Notes: generated by a model not told the origin, from the sequence alone. 64,000 nt of DNA from Pandoraea aquatica (GCF_902459565.1 NZ_CABPSN010000002.1:806001-870000); one strand, 5' to 3'. Counted from the first letter of the stretch, positions 46,814-55,482 are shown. Numbers and translations are program-made.

Positions 46814-47485
46814 TCAGGCGGCGGGCGGCACGGCCACCACGCGCTGCACGAAGATGCCGGGCGTCACCACGGCTTCCGGATCGAGTTCGCCGAGTTCGAC
46901 GACTTCGCTCACCTGAACGATGGCGCACTTCGCCGCCGTGGCCATGATCGGGCCGAAGTTGCGGGCGGTTTTGCGATACACGAGGTTGCCCCAACGGTCG
47001 CCCTTGAGCGCCTTGATGAGCGCGAAATCGGCGTGGATCGGCGATTCCAGCACATACGACTTGCCGTCGATCACGCGCGTTTCCTTGCCTTCGGCGAGCA
47101 GCGTGCCGTAGCCGGTCGGCGTGAAGAACCCGCCAATGCCCGCACCAGCGGCGCGAATGCGCTCGGCGAGGTTGCCTTGCGGCACCAGTTCCAGCTCGAT
47201 TTTGCCGGCGCGGTACAGACCGTCGAACACCTGCGAGTCGGTCTGACGCGGGAACGAGCAAATGATCTTGCGCACGCGTCCGGCTCCCAGCAGGGCGGCG
47301 AGGCCCGTCTCGCCGTTACCGGCATTGTTGTTGACGATGGTCAGGTCGCGAGCGCCTTGTTCGATCAGGGCGTCGATGAGTGCCGAGGGCATCCCGGCGT
47401 TGCCGAAGCCGCCAATCATGATCGTCGCGCCGTCGTGGACGTCCGCGACCGCGCTGGCGAGCGAGTCGTAAATCTTGTTGATCAC
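46814..47485 (-). CDS. pcaI: 3-oxoadipate CoA-transferase subunit A
   Basis: A 223-residue subunit A with the family pattern GATIMIGGFGNAGMPSALIDAL, NNNAGNGETGLAALL and GGFFTPTGYGTLLAEGKE. The GTG at 47485 is preceded by AGGAGG with a 5-base gap, which decides the start; an upstream ATG at 47518 has no such site. It heads the pcaI-pcaJ-pcaF operon and diverges from an IclR regulator. A 34-bp palindrome lies 132 bp upstream. Confidence 0.94.
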   Translation of the reverse strand: MINKIYDSLASAVADVHDGATIMIGGFGNAGMPSALIDALIEQGARDLTIVNNNAGNGETGLAALLGAGRVRKIICSFPRQTDSQVFDGLYRAGKIELELVPQGNLAERIRAAGAGIGGFFTPTGYGTLLAEGKETRVIDGKSYVLESPIHADFALIKALKGDRWGNLVYRKTARNFGPIMATAAKCAIVQVSEVVELGELDPEAVVTPGIFVQRVVAVPPAA

Positions 47486-47616
47486 ACGTGCCTCCTGGGC
47501 ATTTCCGTCAATTCGCAAATCCGCATTCCAACCGGATGAACACGCTTACATGTGCCTTTCCGGCGGCTGTCTCCGGGCGATGACGTCTTGTGCGGCGGCA
47601 TCGTCTGGTTCACAAT

Positions 47617-47650
47617 GTTCTTATAGCGAACAAATATTCGCTATAAGAAC
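47617..47650. promoter_or_regulatory. 34-bp perfect palindrome between pcaI and the IclR gene
   Basis: The arm GTTCTTATAGCGAA (47617-47630) is repeated as its exact complement at 47637-47650, with CAAATA between. An exact 14-bp match is very unlikely by chance, and the position is central in the divergent interval. Likely operator of the adjacent PcaR/PobR-type regulator for the pcaIJF promoter. Confidence 0.7.
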
Positions 47651-47757
47651 AGCGTAAGCCTTCCGTCGTTGGGCGTCAAGCGAGGGGCTGCCCGGAGTCC
47701 GAGCGATGCGCACGCTATGAGAAGGCCGTGAGAGATGGCCGTAAAGCGGTGCTAGAA

Positions 47758-47797
47758 AGACGGAATCAGACGAAATCAGACGAAATCAGACGGAATC
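47758..47797. repeat. Four tandem 10-bp repeats upstream of the IclR gene
   Basis: AGACGGAATC, AGACGAAATC, AGACGAAATC and AGACGGAATC follow without gaps, ending 80 bases before the regulator start. A period of one helical turn would place each unit on the same DNA face. PobR/PcaU-type IclR regulators are known to use 10-bp repeated half-sites, so this may be an autoregulatory site. Confidence 0.75.
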
Positions 47798-47877
47798 GCG
47801 CGGTAGAACCGGCGACGCAAATCCATTACGCTTGCCGTTCACGCAAAGCTCAACTTTCACCGACTTTCACCGATTAC

Positions 47878-48678
47878 ATGACCCCAGCGACGAACGACAC
47901 CCCCGATGCGACCGACAAGAAGCCGGGCGACTCCTATGTGCAGTCGTTTGCGCGCGGGCTGGCAGTAGTTAAGGCGTTCAACGCAACGCGTCCGGCGCAG
48001 ACGCTCTCAGAAGTGGCGCAGGCGTCCGGTCTCACGCGCGCTGGAGCGCGCCGCATTCTGCTCACGCTCGAAGCCCTGGGTTATGTGCGCAGCGAAGGGC
48101 GTCTGTTTCGTCTCACACCCCGTATTCTCGACCTCGGCTTTTCCTATCTGACGTCGATGCCGCTGTGGAATCTGGCCGAGCCGTTCATGGAAGCGCTGGT
48201 TCAGCAGGTGCAGGAAAGCAGCTCGGCGTCGGTGCTCGACGGCGACGACATCGTCTACGTGCTGCGGGTGCCGGTGCGCAAGGTCATGTCGATCAACCTC
48301 TCCATCGGTAGCCGTCTGCCAGCGTGGTGCACGTCGATGGGGCGCGTGATGCTCTCCGCATTATCGGACGACGAGCTCGACGCGATCCTGCGCCGTGCCG
48401 ATCTGCGTCAGCACACCGGACGCACCGTCACCGACATCGACACGCTTCGCGCGCGAATTCTCGACGTGCGGGCGAAGGGCTGGGCACTGGTCGATCAGGA
48501 ATTGGAGGAGGGGTTGATTTCGATTGCCGCGCCGATCCGCAATCGCGGCGGGCAGGTGATCGCCGCAATGAATGTCAGCGGTCAGGCGAACCGGACGTCG
48601 GCCGCCGAGATGGAAGCGAAGTTCCTCGCACCGCTGCAACAGGCCGCGCAGAAGATTTCGCAGATGGTGGTGGTGTAA
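47878..48678 (+). CDS. pcaR: IclR-family regulator, PcaR/PobR-like
   Basis: A 266-residue protein with the IclR winged helix (VQSFARGLAVVKAFN, TLSEVAQASGLTRAGARRILLTLEALGYV) and the effector domain (SVLDGDDIVYVLRVP, LPAWCTSMGRVMLS, GLISIAAPIRNRGGQVIAAMN). Both the sequence and the divergent position to pcaIJF point to a PcaR-type activator using 3-oxoadipate as signal. The ATG at 47878 gives a normal length; the longer frame runs through the tandem repeats. The name is by inference from context. Confidence 0.85.
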   Translation: MTPATNDTPDATDKKPGDSYVQSFARGLAVVKAFNATRPAQTLSEVAQASGLTRAGARRILLTLEALGYVRSEGRLFRLTPRILDLGFSYLTSMPLWNLAEPFMEALVQQVQESSSASVLDGDDIVYVLRVPVRKVMSINLSIGSRLPAWCTSMGRVMLSALSDDELDAILRRADLRQHTGRTVTDIDTLRARILDVRAKGWALVDQELEEGLISIAAPIRNRGGQVIAAMNVSGQANRTSAAEMEAKFLAPLQQAAQKISQMVVV

Positions 48679-48704
48679 CAGGCGCGCGTCGCGAACATCG
48701 TTGC

Positions 48705-48746
48705 ATGCAAAAGGGGCGCTCGAATCATCGAGCGCCCCTTTTGCAT
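48705..48746. terminator. Bidirectional Rho-independent terminator
   Basis: An 18-bp perfect stem (left arm 48705-48722 ATGCAAAAGGGGCGCTCG, right arm 48729-48746) with loop AATCAT. The A-run and T-run on the two sides make it effective for both the IclR gene and the convergent DUF2783 gene. Confidence 0.92.
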
Positions 48747-48769
48747 TGGCGGTGCCGAGCGGCTGACGG

Positions 48770-48979
48770 TCAATGGGGCGCGTTGCCGAGCGCCCCGGCG
48801 CGCGCAAGACGAATCGCCGAGAGCAGCGTGTCGTGATCGCCGACCTGATTGGCGAGCAGCAGAATCAATTGCGCGTTCGCCGCCTGACTCTGCGCTTCGT
48901 CGAGATCGCGATGCATGTCGATGAGCGCTTCGTAAAAGTCGTCGGGACGTGTGAGTCGCGGTTGAGTATCGAGTGCCAT
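48770..48979 (-). CDS. DUF2783 family small protein
   Basis: A 69-residue soluble protein (RPDDFYEALIDMHRDLDEAQSQ, cut by position; LILLLANQVGDHDTLLSAI). DUF2783 proteins of this size are found downstream of MhpA-like flavin hydroxylases. It lies 50 bases after the hydroxylase gene on the same strand. Biochemical function is unknown; it may be an accessory of the hydroxylase. Confidence 0.85.
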   Translation of the reverse strand: MALDTQPRLTRPDDFYEALIDMHRDLDEAQSQAANAQLILLLANQVGDHDTLLSAIRLARAGALGNAPH

Positions 48980-49029
48980 GAAGTGTCTCCTACCTGCTTT
49001 ACTTATGTCGTCGGATTGCCGTCACGCAC

Positions 49030-50763
49030 TCACGCTGCACATTGCAGTGGCGCGACTTCCGGGGCGGTGCGCCCCAGCGCGCGTTCGCGTGCGGCGGCGA
49101 TGGCCGTCGCGTCGACCGAACGCCAGCGCGCACACACGTGCTGGTCGGGACGAATCAGATACACCGTGCCGGGCGCGGCGTCGTAGCGTTGCGCAGCAAG
49201 GCCTTGCGTGTCGTGCCAGATGCTGTGCACGTCATGTGTATCGCATGCGGCTTCGAGATCCGGCGTGACGAACACCGGCATCACCGGCACGCTGTCGCCC
49301 GACAAGGCTTCGAGCGCGGCGAGCGACGCGGCATCGAGCGATGACGGCGCGCCGAACACGAGCGCGACGAAACGTCCGCCCAGACGTGGCAGCAGCCAGC
49401 CCGCCTGACCGTGACGCGCGAGCGGCGCGTCGACGCAGGCTGCACCCGGTGTCATGCGACCGGCGAACGTGTCGGTTTCCGCTGTGTTCAGCGTCGACTC
49501 GTGCAACACGGCCGGCACGGACAAACGTCCGCTGTTGACCAGTTGACGCGCAAACGCATGGTCGCGGGCAAGTGTCAGCACTGCGTCGCGAAACACGCGC
49601 GACACGGGGCTCTTCGGCGTAATGAAATCGGTGGAGCGCGTGGAGTTGCGGATGTTCTCGTCGGCGGCGTACTCACGCTCGCGAGCATACGTGTCGAGCA
49701 GCCTATCGGGCGCATGACCGCCGAGCACGAGCGCGAGCTTCCATGCAAGGTTCTCGGCGTCCTGCACACCGCTGTTGGCGCCGCGCGCACCGAACGGTGA
49801 CACACCATGCGCGGAGTCACCGGCGAACAGCACGTGACCGTGCCGGAAGTCGTCCATGCGCAGGCATGAGAACGTGTAGACGCTGACCCATTCCAGCGTG
49901 AACTTCGCATCGGGGCCGAGCAATGCCTGCACGCGCGGGATGACGCGCTCGGGCGCTTTCTCGGCGACCGGATCGGCGTCCCATCCCAATTGGAAATCGA
50001 TGCGCCAGACGTCGTCCGGCTGACGATGCAGCAACACCGACTGATTCGGATGGAACGGCGGGTCGAACCAGAACCAGCGCTCGGCGGGGAAGTCCGCCGT
50101 CATCTTCACGTCGGCAATCAGGAAGCGGTCCTTGAACGTGCGTCCGTGACTGTCGACGCCGATCAGCTTGCGCACCGGGCTGCGTGAACCGTCGGCCGCG
50201 ACGACGTAGCGCGCGGTCGTCTGATACTCGCCGTCGGGCGTCTCGACCGTGAGCGTGACGCTCGCATCCGCCGAGCCGGGCGTGCCCTGCTGCGTCAGAC
50301 CGACGACCTTGTTCTTCCAGCGAATCTCGATGTTCGGCAGCTCGCGTGCGCGCTCGAACAGATAGCCTTCGACGTAATACTGCTGAAGGTTGATGAAGGC
50401 CGGACGATGATGACCTGCTTCGGGCAGCAGATCGAAGTTGTAGACCTCCTGATCGCGCAGGAACACACGGCCCACGTTCCAGCGCACGCCTTTTTCCACC
50501 ATGCGCTCGCCGCAACCCAGACGGTCGAAGATATCGAGCGTGCGCTTGGCGAAGCAGATGGCGCGCGAGCCGGTCGAGAGCGTGCAATCGTCGTCGAGCA
50601 CGATCACGGACACGCCTTGCTGCGCGAGGTCGATGGCGGTGGCGAGGCCGATGGGGCCTGCACCGACCACGATAACGGGGTGCGTGACGGGATCGGTGTG
50701 CGCGGCTTGTTCGGCGCACGCCTGGTATTCGAACGTCAGGCGCTGGTAATCGATGCTGCTCAT
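49030..50763 (-). CDS. FAD-dependent aromatic hydroxylase, MhpA-like
   Basis: A 577-residue class A flavoprotein: FAD motif VIVVGAGPIGLATAIDLAQQG at about residues 30-50, the DG motif YVVAADGSRSPVRKLIG, the GD motif VLFAGDSAHGVSPFGARGANSG and a C-terminal thioredoxin-like domain. This resembles 3-(3-hydroxyphenyl)propionate hydroxylase, but no mhpB ring-cleavage gene is linked, so the substrate may differ. The ATG at 50763 has GGAGA six bases upstream. It follows the metallohydrolase-fold gene and precedes DUF2783. Confidence 0.9.
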   Translation of the reverse strand: MSSIDYQRLTFEYQACAEQAAHTDPVTHPVIVVGAGPIGLATAIDLAQQGVSVIVLDDDCTLSTGSRAICFAKRTLDIFDRLGCGERMVEKGVRWNVGRVFLRDQEVYNFDLLPEAGHHRPAFINLQQYYVEGYLFERARELPNIEIRWKNKVVGLTQQGTPGSADASVTLTVETPDGEYQTTARYVVAADGSRSPVRKLIGVDSHGRTFKDRFLIADVKMTADFPAERWFWFDPPFHPNQSVLLHRQPDDVWRIDFQLGWDADPVAEKAPERVIPRVQALLGPDAKFTLEWVSVYTFSCLRMDDFRHGHVLFAGDSAHGVSPFGARGANSGVQDAENLAWKLALVLGGHAPDRLLDTYAREREYAADENIRNSTRSTDFITPKSPVSRVFRDAVLTLARDHAFARQLVNSGRLSVPAVLHESTLNTAETDTFAGRMTPGAACVDAPLARHGQAGWLLPRLGGRFVALVFGAPSSLDAASLAALEALSGDSVPVMPVFVTPDLEAACDTHDVHSIWHDTQGLAAQRYDAAPGTVYLIRPDQHVCARWRSVDATAIAAARERALGRTAPEVAPLQCAA

Positions 50764-50900
50764 GCAAAGTCTCCATCGTCGGCACCTCACCGGCACGCGG
50801 GCGCCGGCGGGTGACGTTTTTCTACTTTTGCTTTGACTGCTGATGGCTATCTATCGTGGGCGCAGCGTTCATTGCTGCGCCCGGAGCCAACACTGCGAAC

Positions 50901-51860
50901 TCAGCTCTGCAGTGCGGCCCACATTTCCTTGTCGCGCTGCGCCGTCCAGATGCGCGGATGCGTGATGCCGGACGCTTCGTCGAAGGCGCGCGTCACGTCG
51001 AACGGCAGGCAGTGTTCGTAGATGAAGACGTGGCCGAACTTCGGATCCATCTGGCTACGCGTGAGCGCCATCGCACCCTTCAGGTCGAGCTTCTGTTCGA
51101 CGGCTTGCTTGCCCGCTTCGAACAGTGTCGTCACAAAATCCTTGGTGTAGGCGAGGCCCTTGGTAACTTCGTCGGGCGTGGTCAGCGCGGGGCCGCGACC
51201 CGGCACGAGCTTTTCTGCGCCGAGGGCTGCGAGGGCGTCGAGCGTGGCCGGCCATTCGGCGAGTTGTGCGTCGCCGGTGTAGCAGGCGGCGTCGTACTCG
51301 ACGAGATCGCCCGAGAACAGCACCTTCTGCGACGGCACCCAAACCACCGTGTCGCCCTTCGTGTGACCCGAACCGAGGTGCGCGATCTTCACTTCGAGCT
51401 TGCCGAGGAACAGCGTCATTTCCTTTTCGAAGACGAGCGTCGGCCACGTGAGGCCCGGCACCGTTTCGACACCGGCGAACAGACGCGGGAAGCGCTCGAT
51501 CTCCGACTTCATATCGGCTTCGCCGCGCTCGACGATCATCTCGTACGTGCCACGGCTCGCGATGACTTGCTGTGCGCCTTCGGCGAAGTAAGCCGATGCG
51601 CCGAGCACGCGCACGGCGTGATAGTGCGAGAGCACGACGTACTTGATCGGCTTGTCGGTGACGGTGCGGATCTTGGCGATCAGGTCCTGCGCCATGGCGG
51701 GCGTGGCCGTCGTGTCGACGATCATCACGCCGTCGTCGCCGATGATGACGCCCGAGTTCGGGTCGCCTTCGGCGGTGTAGGCCCAGGTGTTTTCCGACAG
51801 TTGGGTGAACGTGACCTTCTTGGCTTCCAGGTCGGCTTGCGAGGCGAATGCTTTGGCCAT
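50901..51860 (-). CDS. Metallo-beta-lactamase-fold protein with altered metal motif
   Basis: A 319-residue protein with the MBL fold (SGVIIGDDGVMIVDTTAT, VVLSHYHAVRVLGASAYF, HLGSGHTKGDTVVWVP, VLFSGDLVEYD). The usual H-x-H-x-D-H reads H79-Y-H81-A-V83-R84, so the Asp and last His of the second metal site are missing, while H79, H81, H166 and D185 are kept. It is probably cotranscribed with the MhpA-like hydroxylase and divergent from tandem IclR genes, so it may hydrolyse a ring-cleavage or lactone intermediate. The reaction is unknown. Confidence 0.85.
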   Translation of the reverse strand: MAKAFASQADLEAKKVTFTQLSENTWAYTAEGDPNSGVIIGDDGVMIVDTTATPAMAQDLIAKIRTVTDKPIKYVVLSHYHAVRVLGASAYFAEGAQQVIASRGTYEMIVERGEADMKSEIERFPRLFAGVETVPGLTWPTLVFEKEMTLFLGKLEVKIAHLGSGHTKGDTVVWVPSQKVLFSGDLVEYDAACYTGDAQLAEWPATLDALAALGAEKLVPGRGPALTTPDEVTKGLAYTKDFVTTLFEAGKQAVEQKLDLKGAMALTRSQMDPKFGHVFIYEHCLPFDVTRAFDEASGITHPRIWTAQRDKEMWAALQS

Positions 51861-51947
51861 GCTTGTCTCTCTCTTATCTCGTCTGCGGGGAGGGTGCTGT
51901 AGGGCGAACGGACCCTAAGTGAGGGCATCTTACGAAACGCCCAGATT

Positions 51948-51964
51948 ATTTGTCAATGACAAAT
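51948..51964. promoter_or_regulatory. Operator candidate upstream of the metallohydrolase-fold gene
   Basis: ATTTGTCAATGACAAAT is a 17-bp palindrome with 8-bp arms, 88 bp before the reverse-strand start at 51860 and 166 bp before the IclR start at 52130. The AT-rich patch in GC-rich surroundings and the position suggest a binding site for one of the IclR proteins. Confidence 0.5.
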
Positions 51965-52129
51965 CTGATTGTTATTTGCTAATGTTGCGGCGTGAGTGAT
52001 CGAAGCGGGTTTTCAGCGCGGCGGGTCTCGGGTTAACCCTGCGGCATTGGACGGTTGTCCGGGAATCTCGCTGCCGACCCGTTTAAAATCTAGGCCATTT
52101 TCCCGAGGGAGCGCGGCTCCCAGAACTGC

Positions 52130-52978
52130 ATGAATCGAATTCCGATGGACGGCACGACCAACGCGACTGAAGAGGCTGACGGCGCAGAGACGGCAGGCCA
52201 GCCCGGCCGTGCGTCGCGTGGCGTGCAAAGCGTGGATGTGGCGGCGCGCGTACTTCAGGCGCTGGCGCAGGCTCGCCGCCCGCTAGCTCCAGGCGATATC
52301 GCGACCCTTGCCGGGCTGCCGCCCGCGCAGGCGCATCCATATCTGGTGAGTCTTACGCGACTGGGTTTGCTCAAGCGTGATCCCATGTCCGGCGATTACG
52401 CGCCGGGGCCGATGACGCTGCGTCTCGCACTCCTGCATCTCGAAAACGATCCGGCGTATCGCGCCGCCGTGCCGCGTGTGGTGGCGTTCGCGCGCGAGAC
52501 GGGCTTCTGCGTGGCGATTTGTACGAGCGCGCCGCAAGGGCCGGTCGTCGTGCATTTCGAGCGGGCGGCGTTCCCCTTGCATGTGAACTTGCACGTCGGC
52601 TCGGTCATGTCGCTGACGACGACGTCGACCGGCCGCGCGTTCTGCGCCTTCACGCTGCAGACGCAATGGCCACCGGCGTGGCATGAACAGATGGTGGGCG
52701 ATGCGGCGGAGCGCGCGCGTTTCGACGCGTTGCTGGACGAGACGCGCGAGCACGGCATGTCGCGCAGTGTGAACACGCCGAGTCCGTCGGTGAGCAGTTT
52801 GTGTGCGCCGGTGTTCGACGCGAGCGGGCGATTGCGGCTCGCGCTTACGGCCATCGGTCCGACGGCGGCGCTCGACGTTGCGTGGGACGCAGAGGCCGCG
52901 AACGCATTGCGGGCGACGGCCGCCGCCATTGCATCGCAGATCGCGACGTCGGGCAACGACCGCGAGGTGGCGGCATGA
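52130..52978 (+). CDS. IclR-family regulator (first of an overlapping pair)
   Basis: A 282-residue protein with an N-terminal helix-turn-helix (GVQSVDVAARVLQALAQARR, PGDIATLAGLPPAQAHPYLVSLTRLGLL) and an IclR-type effector domain (TGFCVAICTSAPQGPVVVHFER, LHVGSVMSLTTTSTGRAFCAF, SSLCAPVFDASGRLRLALTAIG). It is related to the next gene, whose ATG overlaps its stop. It diverges from the metallohydrolase/hydroxylase operon and likely controls it. Confidence 0.9.
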   Translation: MNRIPMDGTTNATEEADGAETAGQPGRASRGVQSVDVAARVLQALAQARRPLAPGDIATLAGLPPAQAHPYLVSLTRLGLLKRDPMSGDYAPGPMTLRLALLHLENDPAYRAAVPRVVAFARETGFCVAICTSAPQGPVVVHFERAAFPLHVNLHVGSVMSLTTTSTGRAFCAFTLQTQWPPAWHEQMVGDAAERARFDALLDETREHGMSRSVNTPSPSVSSLCAPVFDASGRLRLALTAIGPTAALDVAWDAEAANALRATAAAIASQIATSGNDREVAA

Positions 52979-53835
52979 GCGCGACCCGAAACCGTAGTGA
53001 ACCCAAAGTAGAAAAGGAAGCGATGGGAAGTGGTGCCGCCAAGCCGCAACGCGGTATTCAGGCGCTGGAGAGCACGGGCGCGTTGCTCGAAGCACTGGTG
53101 GCGGCGGGACGTCCGTTGCCGCTCAACGCGCTCGCGCGCGAAGCTGGCATGGCGGCGGCGAAGGCGCATCCGCATCTGGTCAGTTTGCAGCGGGCGGGCT
53201 TGATCTCGCGCGGCGCGAACGGCAATTTCGAAGCGGGCGCGCTGAGTCTCGAACTGGGTCTCATGGCCTTGCAGCGCCTGTCGCCGACAGGCGAAGCCGA
53301 GCCGGAGATTCTGGCGCTCGCCCACGCGACAGGGTTGTCGGCCGCGATGGCCGTCCTGGGGCCGGTGGGACCGACGGTCGTACGTCTGGAAGAGGCGATG
53401 CGCCCGCAGCACGTGAGCTTGCGCATCGGCACGGTACTCTCGCTGGTGAACACGGCCATCGGACGCACGTTCGCAGCCTTCCTGCCCGAGGCCGTACTCG
53501 ACGGACTGCTCGCGCAGGAGCCGGTGCGTATGGCGGGACTTGGGGCGGAAGGGCGTGCAGCGAAGCCGTCTGCCGATTACCGTGCGCGGCTGAATGCGAT
53601 CCGCCAGCAGCAATTCGATACCGCGCTGAGCAATCCTGTGCACGGCATCGATACGATTGCGGTGCCGGTGTTCGATCACACCGGCGAGGTGACGCTGGTG
53701 CTGGCGCTGATGGGGTCGACGGGCAGTTTCGAAACGGTCATCGACGCGGCACCTTCACAAGCCTTGCGCGCCGCTGCGCATCGGCTGTCGTGGCGCTTTG
53801 GCGCGGTGGGGCGCATGGACGAGCCGTCGGCATAG
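52975..53835 (+). CDS. IclR-family regulator (second of an overlapping pair)
   Basis: A 286-residue paralogue of the preceding protein: GIQALESTGALLEALVAAGR, ALAREAGMAAAKAHPHLVSL, and effector part SLRIGTVLSLVNTAIGRTFAAFL. The ATGA overlap with the first IclR gene implies coupled translation in a near 1:1 ratio, which would suit a heteromeric regulator. The effector is presumably an aromatic intermediate of the divergent operon. Confidence 0.9.
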   Translation: MSATRNRSEPKVEKEAMGSGAAKPQRGIQALESTGALLEALVAAGRPLPLNALAREAGMAAAKAHPHLVSLQRAGLISRGANGNFEAGALSLELGLMALQRLSPTGEAEPEILALAHATGLSAAMAVLGPVGPTVVRLEEAMRPQHVSLRIGTVLSLVNTAIGRTFAAFLPEAVLDGLLAQEPVRMAGLGAEGRAAKPSADYRARLNAIRQQQFDTALSNPVHGIDTIAVPVFDHTGEVTLVLALMGSTGSFETVIDAAPSQALRAAAHRLSWRFGAVGRMDEPSA

Positions 53836-53975
53836 TCGTTCGGTGCCAAGCCGACGTATTTCCGCCACGCCGGGAAGATGGTCGACGAGGGGACACGCAC
53901 GCACGGTAAGATGAACGCCAGCGCCACCGCGTTCCTGTCGTTCCTCTCGTTCCCCTGTCACCCCGACCAGCTGCC

Positions 53976-55445
53976 ATGACTGATGCCATGACCCGCGTGA
54001 TGACCCGTGAGCCCGTCCAACACATCGAAGTGCCAAGCGACCGGAGCCGAGACCGCGCCCCGGTCCAGCGGTGGCAGACCTGCCTCGCAGCGCTGGCCGT
54101 CGTGAGCGCGCTGAGCGCCTGTACGACGCCGCCCATGCAGCAGCCGGGGCCTGCGAAGCCGCCCGAGTCTGCCGCCCGCATCGACGGTATGCCGGCCGAC
54201 TGGACGCTCGTCTCCACGGTGATCGTGAGCCGCCACGGCGTGCGGTCCCCGACCCACGCGCATCCCCCGCTGGACAAGCTCAGCCCGGACGCCTGGCCCG
54301 GATGGCCGGTGCCTGCCGGTTATCTGACGGCGCGCGGCGGTTCGCTGTCCGAGCGCATGGGGCGTTACTACGGCGACTGGCTACGTGCGCGACGCGTATT
54401 GCCCGAGAACACCTGCCCTGCGCCGGGCTCGGTCTATGGTTGGGCCGACATCGATCAACGCACGCGTGAATCCGGCAATGCGTTGCTGCAAGGTATTGCG
54501 CCGGGATGCGACATGCGCACGTCGCATCAAACCGATCTCACGACGTATGACGCCGTCTTCCAACCGGTTGCAGCAGGCGATTGCCCGCTCGATCCGGGCG
54601 CTGCACGCGGGGCTATCGAGTCGCGTCTCGCCCCCGAGGGCGTCTCCGGTCTGAACAAGCGCTATGCCGCCACACTTACCCGCATGGGCGAGGTGCTCGA
54701 CTACGCGCACAGTCCCGCCTGCGGCGCGCCCGGCGGCTGCAAGCTGGAGGATGTGCCCACGCGTTTGCGTGTCGAAGGCGATGGCAGCGGGGTGGCGCTA
54801 CGCGGTGCGTTGGGCAGCGCGGCGAAGGCATCGGAGGTCTTCCTGCTGCAAGCGGGCGAGGGCTTGCCCGACAATCAGGTTGCGTGGGGACGCATTCGCG
54901 ACGACAAGGATTGGGCACTGTTGCTCGAAGCGCATAACGCGCAGCGCGATCTGCTGAACAAGACCCCCTACCTTGCGGCGACGAACGGCACGCCGCTGCT
55001 GGCGACCGTGCTCGACGCGCTCGCACGTGCCGAGACGACGAGTGCTTCGTCGACATCCCCCGTGCGTGGTCCGGCGTTGCCCGCAGGCAATCGCGTCTAC
55101 GTACTCACGGGGCACGACACGAACATCGCTAACCTCGCGGGGATGCTCAAGCTCGACTGGCGACTCCCGGATCAGCCGGACAACACGCCGCCCGATGGCG
55201 CTATCGTTTTCACGTTGTGGCGCAACCCGGCGGGTGAGCCGTTCGTTCGCGCAGAGTTCGTGTATCAGTCGATGCATCAACTGCGTCACCTCACGGCGCT
55301 GTCGCTCGATGAACCGGCGAAGCGCGAGACGCTTGCGATCCCCGACTGCGACGACGGTCCGGACGGCAAGGCGTGCAAATGGCCGACGTTCTCGCAACGG
55401 GTCAAGGCGGCGCTGTCGCCCGCGTGTTTGCAGAGCGTGCGCTAA
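53976..55445 (+). CDS. Histidine-type acid phosphatase, predicted lipoprotein
   Basis: A 489-residue protein with the branch-2 histidine phosphatase motif RHGVRSP (phosphoryl-acceptor H87) and the distal HD pair in LTGHDTNIANLAG, as in AppA phytase and glucose-1-phosphatase. A lipobox LSAC ending at C49 follows a hydrophobic stretch, suggesting attachment to a membrane. Several in-frame ATGs (53976, 53988, 54000) precede it, so the N-terminus is uncertain and the 30 residues before the signal look long. It would release phosphate from organic phosphates in the periplasm. Confidence 0.87.
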   Translation: MTDAMTRVMTREPVQHIEVPSDRSRDRAPVQRWQTCLAALAVVSALSACTTPPMQQPGPAKPPESAARIDGMPADWTLVSTVIVSRHGVRSPTHAHPPLDKLSPDAWPGWPVPAGYLTARGGSLSERMGRYYGDWLRARRVLPENTCPAPGSVYGWADIDQRTRESGNALLQGIAPGCDMRTSHQTDLTTYDAVFQPVAAGDCPLDPGAARGAIESRLAPEGVSGLNKRYAATLTRMGEVLDYAHSPACGAPGGCKLEDVPTRLRVEGDGSGVALRGALGSAAKASEVFLLQAGEGLPDNQVAWGRIRDDKDWALLLEAHNAQRDLLNKTPYLAATNGTPLLATVLDALARAETTSASSTSPVRGPALPAGNRVYVLTGHDTNIANLAGMLKLDWRLPDQPDNTPPDGAIVFTLWRNPAGEPFVRAEFVYQSMHQLRHLTALSLDEPAKRETLAIPDCDDGPDGKACKWPTFSQRVKAALSPACLQSVR

Positions 55446-55458
55446 GGCATGACCGGTC

Positions 55459-55482
55459 CACACCGGCAAGGGGGCCGGTGTG
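55459..55482. terminator. Hairpin after the phosphatase gene
   Basis: CACACCGGC pairs with GCCGGTGTG around AAGGGG, 13 bases after the stop. There is no T-run; it may still limit readthrough into the next gene. Confidence 0.4.

Noticed and set aside
52396-53679. 427-codon reverse-strand frame across both IclR genes.
   Set aside because: It is rich in Arg, His and Gln with no domain and overlaps two well-formed regulators; it is an antisense artefact.
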